A DNA stretch of 51,276 nucleotides, taken from NCBI GenBank assembly GCA_023260985.1, contig JALRKY010000060.1:1-51276 (forward strand). Direction: 5' to 3'. The notes under the pieces were generated by a model that was not told the DNA's origin, did not search any database, and saw only the letters and a list, made by a program, of their open reading frames with translations. Positions 35,198-44,892 of this stretch are shown piece by piece. The number at the start of each line of letters is the position of its first letter. Positions within the stretch are counted from its first letter, which is position 1. The DNA is from Altererythrobacter sp. Its GTDB lineage: Bacteria > Pseudomonadota > Alphaproteobacteria > Sphingomonadales > Sphingomonadaceae. Position numbers and translations under genes: made by a program.

Positions 35198-36859
35198 ATG
35201 ACTGCACGCCCGACTCCCGATGCCGCGAAACTGCTGGTCGACTGCCTGATCGAGCAGGGCGCGGACCGCATCTTCACCGTTCCCGGCGAGAGCTTCCTGC
35301 AAGTGCTCGATGCACTGCATGGCCGCGACGAAATCGAACTGGTCACCTGCCGACAGGAAGGCGGCGTCGTCTTCATGGCCTGTGCCGACGGTACCATGAC
35401 GGGGCGGCCCGGTATCGCCTTCGTCACGCGGGGCCCGGGCGCGACCAATGCCAGCATCGGCGTACATGTGGCGCAACAGGATTCGCAGCCGATGATCCTG
35501 TTCGTGGGCGACGTCGATCGCTCGATGCGCGAACGCGAAGGCTTCCAGGAAATCGACTTCCCCGCATTCTTTGGCCCGATTTGCAAATGGGCCGCGCGGA
35601 TCGACAATGCCGACCGCATCCCCGAATTCGTGGCACGCGCCTATGCTACCGCGATTTCCGGCCGCCCCGGCCCGGTGGTACTGGCGCTTCCCGAAGATAT
35701 GCTCAGCGATGCGACGCAAGCAACGCCCCGCCCCTTTGTCAGCCGCCCCGCGCAGGCGGCTTGCCCTGACGCGATGATGGCGCTGATGGCGATGATTTGC
35801 GATGCTGCCAGCCCCATCGCGATCATCGGCGGCGCGGGATGGAACCCCAAGGCGCGCGAGAATTTCCAGCGCTTCGCCGAGCGGATCGGCCTGCCGGTCG
35901 CGACCGCATTCCGCAGGCAGGACGCCATATCGCCTTCTTCGCCGGTCTATGCCGGCAATCTCGGCTACGGCCCCAACCCCAAGCTGGTCGAACGCGTCAA
36001 ACAGGCCGATCTCGTGCTGGCGATCGGCGCGCGGCTGGGCGAAGCGACCACCGATGGCTACAGCTTCCCCGCGCTCGACCGCGAGGATCAATTACTGGTG
36101 CACATCCACCCCGATCCGGAGGAGCTGCACCGCGTCTATCGCACGGATTTAGCCATGTGCTGCGCGATGGACGAGTTCGCCGAAGCGGCGGCGCTGTGGG
36201 AAGACCGGTCGATCATTTCCTTCAATGCAGGGACCGAAGCCCATGCAGAATGGGAAACCTGGGCAACTCCGAAGCCCGCGCAATTCGCGCTCGACCTGGG
36301 GCAATGCGTCGCCTTCATGCGCGAGACCTTCCCGGCCGACACGATCATCTGCAACGGCGCAGGCAATTTCTCCGGCTGGTGGCACCGCTATTGGAGATAC
36401 GAGGGCTTCCCGACCCAGCTGGCCCCCACTTCGGGCGCGATGGGATATGGCGTTCCAGCAGCAGTGGCCGCAGCGCGCCGCTTCCCGGAACGGACCGTGG
36501 TGGCGCTGGCAGGCGATGGCGATTTCCTGATGAACGGGCAGGAACTGGCAACAGCCGTGCAGCACGGGTGCGACATGATCGTGCTGGTGATCGATAATGG
36601 CGCCTACGGCACGATCCGGATGCATCAGGAGCGCGAATTCCCCTTTCGCGTTTCGGGCACGAAGCTCGCCAATCCTGACTTCGCGGCGCTGGGCGCGGCC
36701 TATGGCGCGTGGAGCGCGCGGGTGGAAACGACGGATCAGTTCAAGCACGCGCTGTCCGAAGCGCAGGGCCTGCGCGGGCTGCGCCTGATACATTGTGTGA
36801 TCGAAGTCGAACAGCTTGCCGCCAGCGGCGCAACCGTCAGCGGGCTGAGGTCGCGCTGA
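35198..36859 (+). CDS. Thiamine diphosphate-dependent enzyme, acetolactate synthase large-subunit-like
   Basis: 553 residues from ATG 35198; the ribosome-binding site is weak. Domains in order: an N-terminal pyrimidine-binding domain with the ThDP-activating Glu54 in LVTCRQEGGVVFMA and a GPGATNASIGVHVA motif; the central domain (PIAIIGGAGWNPKA); and the C-terminal diphosphate-binding domain with GDGDFLMNGQEL...VIDNGAYG. The family covers acetolactate synthases, benzoylformate/indolepyruvate decarboxylases and glyoxylate carboligase. No small subunit gene is adjacent, so it may not be the biosynthetic IlvB. The substrate is unassigned. Confidence 0.88.
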   Translation: MTARPTPDAAKLLVDCLIEQGADRIFTVPGESFLQVLDALHGRDEIELVTCRQEGGVVFMACADGTMTGRPGIAFVTRGPGATNASIGVHVAQQDSQPMILFVGDVDRSMREREGFQEIDFPAFFGPICKWAARIDNADRIPEFVARAYATAISGRPGPVVLALPEDMLSDATQATPRPFVSRPAQAACPDAMMALMAMICDAASPIAIIGGAGWNPKARENFQRFAERIGLPVATAFRRQDAISPSSPVYAGNLGYGPNPKLVERVKQADLVLAIGARLGEATTDGYSFPALDREDQLLVHIHPDPEELHRVYRTDLAMCCAMDEFAEAAALWEDRSIISFNAGTEAHAEWETWATPKPAQFALDLGQCVAFMRETFPADTIICNGAGNFSGWWHRYWRYEGFPTQLAPTSGAMGYGVPAAVAAARRFPERTVVALAGDGDFLMNGQELATAVQHGCDMIVLVIDNGAYGTIRMHQEREFPFRVSGTKLANPDFAALGAAYGAWSARVETTDQFKHALSEAQGLRGLRLIHCVIEVEQLAASGATVSGLRSR

Positions 36860-37282
36860 TCAGCCCTTTGCCAGCCCGCCGCCGAGTTCGAGGATCACCT
36901 TCCATTCATCGGGCGTGATCTCGGCCACTGAAAGGCGCCCGAGCCGGATCAGCTCGCACTCTGGCAGGCGCGGATCGGCCTTGATTTGCTGAAGCGTGAC
37001 TGGCTGCGTGAGCTTTGCCTTGGGCTTGATCTTCACCGCCGCCCATTTGCCTTCGGGATCGGTCGGATCGGTGATGCCTTCGACCGAAATCGTGACCACG
37101 CCGACGATCTCCAGCCCTTCGCGCGAATGATAGAAGAAGGCTTCCTCGTTCAGTTTCATGGCCGCGAGATTGTTCCTCGCGCGATAGTTGCGAACCCCGT
37201 CCCACGTGCCTTCCTTTTCGGCGACGAGATCGTCCCAGCTGTATTTGAACGGTTCCGATTTCATCAGCCAATAGCGTGGCAA
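36860..37282 (-). CDS. EVE domain protein
   Basis: 140 residues. The start is TTG 37280-37282, with GGGAG seven bases upstream; the family-typical YWLMKSEP sequence begins immediately, so this unusual start is preferred over the internal ATG. KYSWDDL, WDGVRNYRARNNL, FFYHSREGLEIVG and LGRLSVAEIT follow the EVE (PUA-like) fold, which binds modified bases in RNA or DNA. The stop is adjacent to that of the convergent ThDP enzyme. Confidence 0.93.
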   Translation of the reverse strand: MPRYWLMKSEPFKYSWDDLVAEKEGTWDGVRNYRARNNLAAMKLNEEAFFYHSREGLEIVGVVTISVEGITDPTDPEGKWAAVKIKPKAKLTQPVTLQQIKADPRLPECELIRLGRLSVAEITPDEWKVILELGGGLAKG

Positions 37283-37407
37283 GTTTCTGCTCCCTGTGGT
37301 TCGGTGGAAGTCCTCCCTAACGCCCCTGAAGCGACTGCACCAGAGATCGCGCGCAGCTCACGGTTAACGGTATCTTTAACACGATCGGCGACAGCGGCAT
37401 CGTGTGA

Positions 37408-38013
37408 GCAATCCATTGGGCAGCCCGTAATGACCCGAAGTTGACGCTATCGGTCAACATCTCGCCCGTGCAAATGCGTGATCGCTGGTTCTCTCAGCGG
37501 CTGCTCAAATTGCTGGTCGAGCACAATTGCCCCGCGCAAAGGCTCGAAATCGAAATCATCGGACCCTGCCTGCACAAGAATATCGGCATGGTGCGCTCGA
37601 TGATCTCCAGCCTGCGTAACCAGGGCGTGAAGGTCAGCCTTGACGATTTCGGCACAGGTTATGCCAGCCTGTCGCAGCTGCGCACCCTGCCCTTAGATCG
37701 GATCAAGATCGACCGCAGCTTCTTTCGCGAGTTGAACTACAGGGACAGCGGCAAGATCGTTGACGCAATCGTGTCGCTTGGCAACGGGCTCGAAATGTCC
37801 ATCACAGCCGAAGGGATCGAGAACGAAGCGATCCTCGAAACGCTGCGCCAGATGGGCCAGCTCAAGGGCCAGGGCTATCTCTATGGCCATCCTGAGCCTA
37901 CCGACGGGGTGATCGAGCGCCTGCGCGGCCAGGGACGGCTCAGCGAGGCAGGAGAAAGCCCCAAAGACAGCGGCGCTGTCACTGACGAGCTTGCCGACCA
38001 ACCGCGCGCATAG
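37408..38013 (+). pseudogene. EAL-domain remnant lacking its N-terminal half
   Basis: The frame after an in-frame TGA at 37405-37407 reads AIHWAARNDPKL, LSVNISPVQMRD, LEIEIIGPCL, SLDDFGTGYASLSQL, RIKIDRSFF and TAEGIEN. These are the C-terminal half of a cyclic-di-GMP phosphodiesterase (EAL) domain. The EAL motif itself and everything before it are missing. Only TTG 37441 could start translation, with no ribosome-binding site. Upstream of the TGA, a short GDSGIV-like stretch may be further debris. The DDFGTG metal-binding loop survives, but the EAL Glu is absent, so phosphodiesterase activity is not expected. It could still be a degenerate binding protein, but pseudogene is more likely. Confidence 0.7.
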
Positions 38014-38093
38014 GCCTGAGCTCACGGCCTTACCCCCTCAGGTCTGCGAAATGCTGGACGCCGAAGCGCCGCGCGCATAGAGCGCGCAACATC

Positions 38094-38924
38094 ATGCGCG
38101 TCCCCTTCACCAAGATGCACGGCCTCGGCAATGATTTCATCGTCCTCGACGGGCGGGAACCCTCCCTGCCCGCAATCTCGGGACGTATCGCGGCAGCATT
38201 GGCCGATCGCCGGGAGGGTATCGGCTGCGACCAGTTGATCCTGCTCGAACCCGCGCCTGATGTTTCGGCCGATTTCCGCATGCGCATCTTCAATGCCGAC
38301 GGCGGCGAAGTCGAAGCCTGCGGCAATGCCAGCCGCGCCGTAGCGTTGCTTCATGGAAAGCCCGCCAGAGTGCTTACCGATGGCGGCGTGATCACGCTCG
38401 AGCCCGCCATCGGCGGTGCCCGTGTCGACTTGGGCGTGCCCCGCTTCGGCTGGGACGAAATCCCCCTCGCCTATGCGATGGATACGCTCGCTATGCCGGT
38501 CGGCTGGGAAGATCTTGAGAACCCCTCGGCAGTGAATGTCGGCAATCCGCATGTGATCTTCTTCGTCAGCGATTGCGACGCGGTGGAACTCGACCGGCTC
38601 GGGCCCGAGATCGAGCTTGATCCGCTGTTCCCCCAGCGGGTCAATGTAAACGTCGCGACGATCGAGGGACCCGATCGCATCCGCCTGCGCGTTTGGGAAC
38701 GTGGCGCGGGGCTGACCCGTGCCTGCGGCACCGGCGCTTGTGCCACCGCCGTCATCGCAGCCCGCCGTGGCCTCACCAGCCGCGATGTGACGGTCGCCCT
38801 GCCCGGTGGCCCGCTCGACATTTCGTGGAGCGAAGACGGCAGCATACTGATGACCGGCCCCGCCACCGAAAGCTTTCGCGGCAGCTTCGAGTGGGAGGAC
38901 TACGCCGGGGGCGAAGCCGCATGA
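38094..38924 (+). CDS. dapF: Diaminopimelate epimerase
   Basis: 276 residues. The two catalytic cysteines are Cys76 in EACGNASR and Cys211 in RACGTGACAT; the N-terminus FTKMHGLGNDFIVLDG is typical. It converts LL- to meso-diaminopimelate for lysine and peptidoglycan. Its TGA overlaps the mtaB ATG as ATGA, heading a four-gene coupled group (dapF-mtaB-ftsY-ispZ). Confidence 0.97.
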   Translation: MRVPFTKMHGLGNDFIVLDGREPSLPAISGRIAAALADRREGIGCDQLILLEPAPDVSADFRMRIFNADGGEVEACGNASRAVALLHGKPARVLTDGGVITLEPAIGGARVDLGVPRFGWDEIPLAYAMDTLAMPVGWEDLENPSAVNVGNPHVIFFVSDCDAVELDRLGPEIELDPLFPQRVNVNVATIEGPDRIRLRVWERGAGLTRACGTGACATAVIAARRGLTSRDVTVALPGGPLDISWSEDGSILMTGPATESFRGSFEWEDYAGGEAA

Positions 38925-40096
38925 GCGGGCCCGAAGTGATCTCGCTCGGCTGTCGGCTCAACCTTGCCGAAAGCGAACGCATCCGCGGGATGCTGGGCAA
39001 TTCCGACGAGATCGTCGTGGTCAATAGCTGCGCGGTCACTGCCGAAGCCGTCCGCCAGACGCGGCAGGCGATCCGTCGGGCGCGGCGCGCGCGGCCAGAC
39101 GCGCGCTTGCTGGTGACCGGCTGCGCAGCCGAGATCGAGCGCGAACAACTGGCCGGAATGCCCGAAGTGGACGGGCTGATCGCCAATCACGCCAAGCTCG
39201 ATCCGCGCGCATGGAACTTTCCGGTCGAGGCCCCGCCGGTGGCGCGCAGCCGCACCCGCGCCTTCATAGCTGTGCAGAACGGCTGCGACCATGCCTGCAC
39301 CTTCTGCGTGATCCCACAAGGGCGCGGGCCGAGCCGCTCGCTCACCATCGACCAGGTGCTGCACGAAGTCGAAGTACATCTGGTGCAGGGCGCATCCGAA
39401 GTGGTGCTGACCGGCGTAGACGTGACCAGCTGGGGCCACGACCTGCCCGGTAAACCGCCGCTGGGAAGCCTAGTCGCGGCCATATTGGGGAACTTCCCAG
39501 AGCTTACACGACTTCGTATGTCTTCGCTCGATGGCATTGAAGTCGATGAAGAACTGGTCGAACTCTTCGCAAGCGAACAACGCCTGATGCCGCATTTGCA
39601 CCTGTCGCTGCAGCACGGCCATGACTTGATCCTCAAGCGGATGAAGCGGCGGCACCTGCGCCATCATGCGCTCGATCTGGTCGGGCGTTTAAAGCAAACG
39701 CGCCCCGATCTGGCCGTGGGCGCTGATTTGATCGCGGGCTTCCCGACCGAAAACGAAGATCGCCACCAGGCGAACCTCTCGATCATTCGCGAACTTGATA
39801 TCGTGCACGGCCATGTCTTCCCCTATTCGCCCCGCCCCGGCACGCCCGCAGCGCGCATGCCCCAACTCAATGTGGCTGTAGTCCGCCAGCGCGCCGCCGA
39901 ACTGCGCGAAGCGGTGAGCGAAGTGCGGCGCGCATGGGTGCAGGCACATGTGGGATTGGAGCTTTCAGTGCTCGCGGAAGCCGACGGGACCGGCTATGCA
40001 CCTGATTTCGCGCGTGTGGCGGTGCCCGAAGGCACACCGGCCGGCCGGATCGTTCGGATCCGGCCAACGCAGATCAAGGAAGGACTGCTCTTATGA
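38921..40096 (+). CDS. mtaB: tRNA (N6-threonylcarbamoyladenosine(37)-C2)-methylthiotransferase MtaB
   Basis: 391 residues. The N-terminal UPF0004 domain holds three cluster-binding cysteines (SLGCRLN, NSCAVT, TGCAAE). The radical SAM domain has CDHACTFCVIP (CxxxCxxC), followed by a C-terminal TRAM-like part. Two [4Fe-4S] clusters are expected; the enzyme converts t6A37 to ms2t6A37. It overlaps dapF and ftsY by four bases on each side. A His stands where SLQSG is usual (SLQHGHD), a small departure. Confidence 0.94.
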   Translation: MSGPEVISLGCRLNLAESERIRGMLGNSDEIVVVNSCAVTAEAVRQTRQAIRRARRARPDARLLVTGCAAEIEREQLAGMPEVDGLIANHAKLDPRAWNFPVEAPPVARSRTRAFIAVQNGCDHACTFCVIPQGRGPSRSLTIDQVLHEVEVHLVQGASEVVLTGVDVTSWGHDLPGKPPLGSLVAAILGNFPELTRLRMSSLDGIEVDEELVELFASEQRLMPHLHLSLQHGHDLILKRMKRRHLRHHALDLVGRLKQTRPDLAVGADLIAGFPTENEDRHQANLSIIRELDIVHGHVFPYSPRPGTPAARMPQLNVAVVRQRAAELREAVSEVRRAWVQAHVGLELSVLAEADGTGYAPDFARVAVPEGTPAGRIVRIRPTQIKEGLLL

Positions 40097-41031
40097 GCGA
40101 GGCGGATGCGCCCAAGAAATCCTGGGCCGATCGGCTGTTCGGCGGGTTCCGCAAGACCTCCGAACGGTTGAGCGAGAACCTCACCAGCGTAGTCAGCACG
40201 GCCAAGCTGGACGATGCAACACTCGAAAGCGTCGAAGATGCGCTGATCATGTCCGATCTCGGCCCTTCGGCGGCTGCACGCATTCGCGAGCGGCTGAAGG
40301 AAAAGCGCTTCGGGCTCGAAATCAGCGAGCGAGAACTCAAGGAAGCCGTCGCCGAAGAGATCGCCGAAATCCTGCGCCCGGTGGCCAAGCCGCTCGAGAT
40401 CACCGCCTTCCCGCGCCCGCAGGTTATCCTGGTGATCGGCGTCAATGGCAGCGGCAAGACTACTACCATCGCAAAGCTCGCACACCTGTTCCAGGAAGAC
40501 GATTACGGAGTGATGCTGGCGGCAGGCGACACTTTCCGCGCCGCGGCGATCGGCCAGCTGGCGACCTGGGCCGAGCGTATCAACGCGCCGATCGTGCGCG
40601 GGCCTGAAGGCGGCGATCCCGCCAGCATCGTGTTCGATGCGGTGAAAGCGGCGACCGACAAGGGGATCGACGCTCTGATCGTCGACACCGCCGGCAGGCT
40701 GCAGAACAAGCGCGAGCTGATGGACGAACTCGCCAAGATCCGCCGCGTGCTCGGCCGCCTCAACCCTGAGGCGCCGCATGACGTGGTGCTGGTGCTCGAC
40801 GCCACCAACGGCCAGAACGCGCTGAGCCAGATCCACCTGTTCAAGGAAGTGGCGGGCGTCACCGGCCTGATCATGACCAAGCTCGACGGTACGGCGCGCG
40901 GCGGCGTGCTGGTGGCAGCGGCCGAGCAATATGGCCTTCCGATTCATGCCATCGGCGTGGGCGAAAAAATTGACGACTTGCGCCCGTTCGACCCGGACCT
41001 AGTCGCGCGCGTGATTGCCGGGGTAGCGTGA
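40093..41031 (+). CDS. ftsY: Signal recognition particle receptor FtsY
   Basis: 312 residues. The N-domain (residues ~10-100) is followed by the SRP GTPase G-domain: GVNGSGKTTT (P-loop), DTFRAAAIGQL, DTAGRLQNK, TKLDGTARGG and GVGEKIDDLRPF. It docks ribosome-nascent chain complexes to the Sec translocon. The acidic A-domain seen in E. coli is almost absent, common in alphaproteobacteria. It overlaps mtaB by ATGA and ispZ by TGATG. Confidence 0.97.
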   Translation: MSEADAPKKSWADRLFGGFRKTSERLSENLTSVVSTAKLDDATLESVEDALIMSDLGPSAAARIRERLKEKRFGLEISERELKEAVAEEIAEILRPVAKPLEITAFPRPQVILVIGVNGSGKTTTIAKLAHLFQEDDYGVMLAAGDTFRAAAIGQLATWAERINAPIVRGPEGGDPASIVFDAVKAATDKGIDALIVDTAGRLQNKRELMDELAKIRRVLGRLNPEAPHDVVLVLDATNGQNALSQIHLFKEVAGVTGLIMTKLDGTARGGVLVAAAEQYGLPIHAIGVGEKIDDLRPFDPDLVARVIAGVA

Positions 41032-41678
41032 TGACAGAACCTGAGAAGGGCAAGAAAGCCAGCAGCAGCTGGATCAATGTAGCGGTCGATTACGGCCCGC
41101 TGCTGGTGTTCCTAGGCGTTTATCGTTGGTTCGCGCCCGAACAAGCCGAACCGATTGGCGATCTTGCTGCAGTGATCAAGGGTACGATGGCCTTTATGGT
41201 CGCTGCTGTAGTCGCCCTCGCGATCTCCAAATGGCGGCTCGGCAAGGTTTCGCCGATGCTGTGGTTCTCGACCGCTCTGATCGTGGGCTTCGGTGCGCTA
41301 ACGGTTTTCTTTGGCGACCCGGTGTTCGTCCAGCTCAAGCCCACCATCATCTACACCGTGTTCGGCGTGGCCTTGCTGGTCGGCGTGTGGCGCAAGCGCG
41401 CGCTGCTGCAGATCCTGCTCGAAGCGGCTTTCGAGGGGCTGAGGCAGGAAGGCTGGCTCAAGCTCTCGCGCAATTGGGGCGTGTTCTTCCTGCTGCTTGC
41501 GCTGCTCAACGAGGGGATGCGCGCGAACATGACATTCGAAGGCTGGCTGTGGGCCAAGCTGTGGGTGTTCCTGCCGCTGACCTTCCTGTTCACGTTCAGC
41601 CAGATCCCGATGCTGCTGAAGCACGGCCTCACCATCGAAGGCGTCGATGAGGAAACGCGCAATCCGCCACCGGCCTGA
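41031..41678 (+). CDS. Inner membrane septation protein (IspZ/YciB family)
   Basis: 215 residues from ATG 41031, which overlaps the ftsY TGA as TGATG; GTG 41028 is an alternative. Five or six hydrophobic segments are visible with the family's DYGPLLVFLGVYRW near the N-terminus, a central FGDPVFVQLKPTIIYTVFG, and a LNEGMRANMTFEGWLWAKLW stretch. The family is linked to cell-envelope integrity and intracellular septation. It ends the dapF-mtaB-ftsY group. Confidence 0.93.
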   Translation: MTEPEKGKKASSSWINVAVDYGPLLVFLGVYRWFAPEQAEPIGDLAAVIKGTMAFMVAAVVALAISKWRLGKVSPMLWFSTALIVGFGALTVFFGDPVFVQLKPTIIYTVFGVALLVGVWRKRALLQILLEAAFEGLRQEGWLKLSRNWGVFFLLLALLNEGMRANMTFEGWLWAKLWVFLPLTFLFTFSQIPMLLKHGLTIEGVDEETRNPPPA

Positions 41679-41783
41679 ATAATCCGAGCTTGCCAACCCG
41701 TTCAATTGTGACCAGTGTTCGCGCAGAGCGGACGGGGGCGAACCGCCTTGCGTTCCGCATTAGCCTTCTCAAAGGGGATAACG

Positions 41784-42356
41784 ATGGCAAAACTCTTCGG
41801 AAATCTTCATCTCGTGATGGCGATCGGCCTGGTCGCCGCGCTCGCGCTGATGTTCGGCTTTGATGCCTATGCGTCAGTCGATTCCAACTCAGTCGCACGC
41901 TGGCTCCACCTCTTCTTCGGGGTGCTGTGGATCGGCCTGCTTTACTATCTGAACTTCGTCCAGGTTCCCACCATGCCCGCCATCCCGGCGGAACAGAAAG
42001 GGGCGATCACCGGGCATATCGCACCCAAGGTGCTCTTCTTCTTCCGCTGGGCCGCGTTGCTCACGGTGCTGACCGGCCTGTGGATCTCGATGGTGAGCGG
42101 CTACATGGTCGATGCACTTACCTTCCGCGGCGAAGGCGCGGTCGATTTGATCGGCGCAGGCATGTGGATGGCGCTGGTGATGGCCTTCAACGTGTGGTTC
42201 ATCATCTGGCCCGCGCAGAAGAAGGTGCTGGGCATCGTGGAAGCGAGCGCCGAGGAAAAGGCCGCTGCCGCACCGCGCGCATTGATCGCGAGCCGCCTCA
42301 ACACGCTGCTATCGATCCCGATGATGTATGCTATGGTGAGTGCGAACCTCGGCTGA
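41784..42356 (+). CDS. PuuD-like (urate hydroxylase family) membrane protein
   Basis: 190 residues from ATG 41784 with AAAGGGGAT upstream. Hydrophobic segments include HLVMAIGLVAALALMF, WLHLFFGVLWIGLLYYLNF and MWMALVMAFNVWFIIW. The WLHxxFGVxWIGLLYYLN pattern matches membrane domains annotated as PuuD (urate hydroxylase), here without the cytochrome c extension. The His in the helix could bind heme. The enzymatic assignment is weak; no purine catabolism gene is near. A strong terminator follows. Confidence 0.7.
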   Translation: MAKLFGNLHLVMAIGLVAALALMFGFDAYASVDSNSVARWLHLFFGVLWIGLLYYLNFVQVPTMPAIPAEQKGAITGHIAPKVLFFFRWAALLTVLTGLWISMVSGYMVDALTFRGEGAVDLIGAGMWMALVMAFNVWFIIWPAQKKVLGIVEASAEEKAAAAPRALIASRLNTLLSIPMMYAMVSANLG

Positions 42357-42386
42357 TCGGCCCGGATCGGCTAGCGCCAAAGAAAG

Positions 42387-42420
42387 AGGGCGCTCCGGGC
42401 ACCGGGGCGCCCTTTTTCTT
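42387..42420 (+). terminator. Rho-independent terminator after the PuuD-like gene
   Basis: AGGGCGC-T-CCGG (42387-42398) pairs with CCGG-G-GCGCCCT (42402-42413) around a GCA loop, followed by TTTTCTTT. The stem is flanked by AAAGA/TCTTT that could extend it. It begins 31 bases after the stop codon. Confidence 0.9.
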
Positions 42421-42830
42421 TGTCAGGCCGTGGGTGGGATGCAGACGTTCCCGCGAATGAATTATCAGTGTCGATCAGGGTGTCAGCGTACCCCCTGCAG
42501 GGTGGAAAATCGTGGCCAACAATCCTCAGGGACAATTTCGCCGCGCAAAACGGTCCAGATATCTCCTGAGACGCAGTGCACCTTCCCGCCTTTCGTTTTG
42601 CAAGAGCCCTCGCAGGGCCATTACTAACGATGCGGCTATTCCGGTTTTCCTACATTGCCGCGTTCTGGCAAGAGCATCCCAGCTCTTTGCCATCGTCGTA
42701 TCATCCCGAAACCAACCTTCGCGGTCATATGCGGAAGGAGGATTTTTCTTAGCTAAGACAGTGTCGCATCTGTCGCATCAGACTGCAAAGCAATGCGCAA
42801 GAGTGAGCGGTTTTGCGCCGCAAGCAGAGA
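42421..42830. other. Intergenic gap of ~410 bases, no gene recognised
   Basis: This lies between the terminator and the kup stop. A short frame (from 42512) has biased, low-complexity-like content and no family resemblance. Visible structure is limited to a palindrome CTTAGCTAAG (42748-42757) and a tandem duplicate TGTCGCATC (42762-42779). A small RNA is possible but not shown. Confidence 0.5.
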
Positions 42831-44756
42831 TCATATCTCGACCTGGCTCCCCAGCTCGACCACGCGGTTGGTCGGCAGCTTGAAGAAGTCCATCGCGGTC
42901 GCCGAATTGCGCAACATCCAGGCAAAGATCTTCTCGCGCCAGATTGGCATGCCGGGCTTCTCGCTGGAAAGCAGCGTCTGACGACTGAGGAAGAAGCTGG
43001 TCTGCATCATGTCGAATTCGCCGCCGCAGTGCTGCATCTGCTTGAGACCCGCGGGCACGTCGGTCGCTTCCATGAAGCCGTAATGCAGGATCGCGCGATA
43101 GAAGCCGTCACCCAGATCGTGATATTCGCACCGCTCGCCCGGATCGACATAGGGCACTTCGGCGATATCGACCGTCAGGATCACTACGCGTTCGTGCAGC
43201 ACCTTGTTGTGCTTGATATTGTGCAGCAGCGCCGAGGGCACCCCGGCCGTGCTCGAAGCCATGAAGATCGCCGTTCCGGGCACCCGCAAGGCCGAATTCT
43301 TGGCGGACTTGGCGAAAATCTCCATCGGCAGCGCCACTTCGCTCATCCGGTCGCGCATCAGCTTGCGCCCGCGCGCCCATGTGGTGAGCAGCGTGAAGGC
43401 GACGAGGCCCACGATCAGCGGGAACCAGCCGCCATCCGGCACCTTGGTGAGGTTGGCCGCGAAATAGGCGCCGTCGACGATCAGGAACAGCAGTACGACC
43501 GGCGCGGCATACCACCACTTCCACTTCCATACGCCGACCAGCAGCACCGCCATCAGCAGCGTATCGATCGTGACCGCGCCCGTCACCGCGATGCCATAGG
43601 CCGAAGCGAGGTTGGACGAGTTCTCGAACGTCAGCACCAGCACGATGACCGCGATCATCAGCGCCCAATTGACGATCGGAATGTAAATCTGTCCGCCTTC
43701 AGTCTCGCTCGTGTGGCGGATCGAAAGCCGCGGAATATAGCCCATCTGGATCGCCTGATGGGTGATCGAGAAAGCGCCGGAGATCACCGCCTGGCTGGCA
43801 ATGAATGTGGCTGCGGTGGCAAGGAACACCAGCGGCAGGCGCCATTCCTCGGCCGCGAGGAAGAAGAACGGGTTCTTTATGGCTTCTTCAGCGATTGCTT
43901 CCGGCAAGCCGATGATCATTGCGCCTTGCCCGAAATAATTGAGCAGGAGACACGGCATAACGAAGCCGAACCACGAAAGCCGCATCGGCCCGCGCCCGAA
44001 ATGCCCCATATCGGAATAAAGCGCCTCTGCGCCGGTAACCGCCAGCACGACCGAACCGAGCGCGAGGAAGGCGAACCAGCCGTCGAGGATGAAGAAATTG
44101 ATCGCGTACCAGGGGTTGAGCGCCCACAGGATCCCCGGCGTCTGGACTATCTGCCAGATGCCCATACCGGCGATGACCGTAAAATAGACGATCATGATCG
44201 GAGCAAAAAGTGCCCCTACCTTTGCCGTGCCCCGCTTCTGCAGGACAAACAGGAACACCAGCAGGCCCAGCGCGATCGGTATGACGAAGGGGTCCATCCG
44301 GTGGTCGACTACCGTCAGGCCCTCGACCGCGGACAACACCGAGATCGCGGGCGTGATCATGCTGTCACCGTAGAACAGCGAAGTTGCAAAAACGCCGAGC
44401 AACACTGCGATCCAGCTGTATTTGGTGTTGCCGATGCTCCGAGACAGCAGCGCCACAAGCGCAAGGCTTCCGCCCTGCCCGTTGTTGTCGGCGCGCATCA
44501 GGATCGTGACATACTGGATCGAAACCACCAGCGTCATCGACCAGAAGATCAGGCTGACGACGCCCAAGACATGCAAGTCGTCGATCGGCAGGTGGTGTGC
44601 GCCACGGAAGGTTTCGCGAAACGCATAGAGCGGGCTTGTGCCGATATCGCCGAAGACGATGCCTAAGGCACCTACTGCCAATGCAGCCTTTGAGGCGCTA
44701 TGCCCCTTGCCGGGGACGCCGTGGGGCTGGTGCACAGGGGTTGATGCTTCGCTCAT
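42831..44756 (-). CDS. kup: Potassium uptake protein Kup
   Basis: 641 residues from ATG 44754-44756 (a TTG two codons earlier is possible). The diagnostic N-terminal helix [20 protein letters not shown] is followed by [16 protein letters not shown] and about twelve membrane helices, then a cytoplasmic C-terminal domain ([17 protein letters not shown]). It imports K+ with H+. The start side faces the ccm operon end across 136 bases. Confidence 0.97.
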   Translation of the reverse strand: MSEASTPVHQPHGVPGKGHSASKAALAVGALGIVFGDIGTSPLYAFRETFRGAHHLPIDDLHVLGVVSLIFWSMTLVVSIQYVTILMRADNNGQGGSLALVALLSRSIGNTKYSWIAVLLGVFATSLFYGDSMITPAISVLSAVEGLTVVDHRMDPFVIPIALGLLVFLFVLQKRGTAKVGALFAPIMIVYFTVIAGMGIWQIVQTPGILWALNPWYAINFFILDGWFAFLALGSVVLAVTGAEALYSDMGHFGRGPMRLSWFGFVMPCLLLNYFGQGAMIIGLPEAIAEEAIKNPFFFLAAEEWRLPLVFLATAATFIASQAVISGAFSITHQAIQMGYIPRLSIRHTSETEGGQIYIPIVNWALMIAVIVLVLTFENSSNLASAYGIAVTGAVTIDTLLMAVLLVGVWKWKWWYAAPVVLLFLIVDGAYFAANLTKVPDGGWFPLIVGLVAFTLLTTWARGRKLMRDRMSEVALPMEIFAKSAKNSALRVPGTAIFMASSTAGVPSALLHNIKHNKVLHERVVILTVDIAEVPYVDPGERCEYHDLGDGFYRAILHYGFMEATDVPAGLKQMQHCGGEFDMMQTSFFLSRQTLLSSEKPGMPIWREKIFAWMLRNSATAMDFFKLPTNRVVELGSQVEI

Positions 44757-44892
44757 AGTCAAAGGATTTCCCGATTGTCCCCGGTACTGCCCGAGCGCCC
44801 GAATAGCGCCGCTCCATATGGCTGTCGCAATCGTCCCGACAGCAAAATGCTGGCGCGCTTAGCACCGCCATATGCCCGCTGCAAGTCGCGCC

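Noticed and set aside
42813-44666. 617-codon open frame on the plus strand
   Set aside because: It lies entirely antisense to kup, whose motifs are clear; the predicted peptide is rich in Arg, His, Asp and Gln without family resemblance. It is a shadow caused by GC-rich codon bias.
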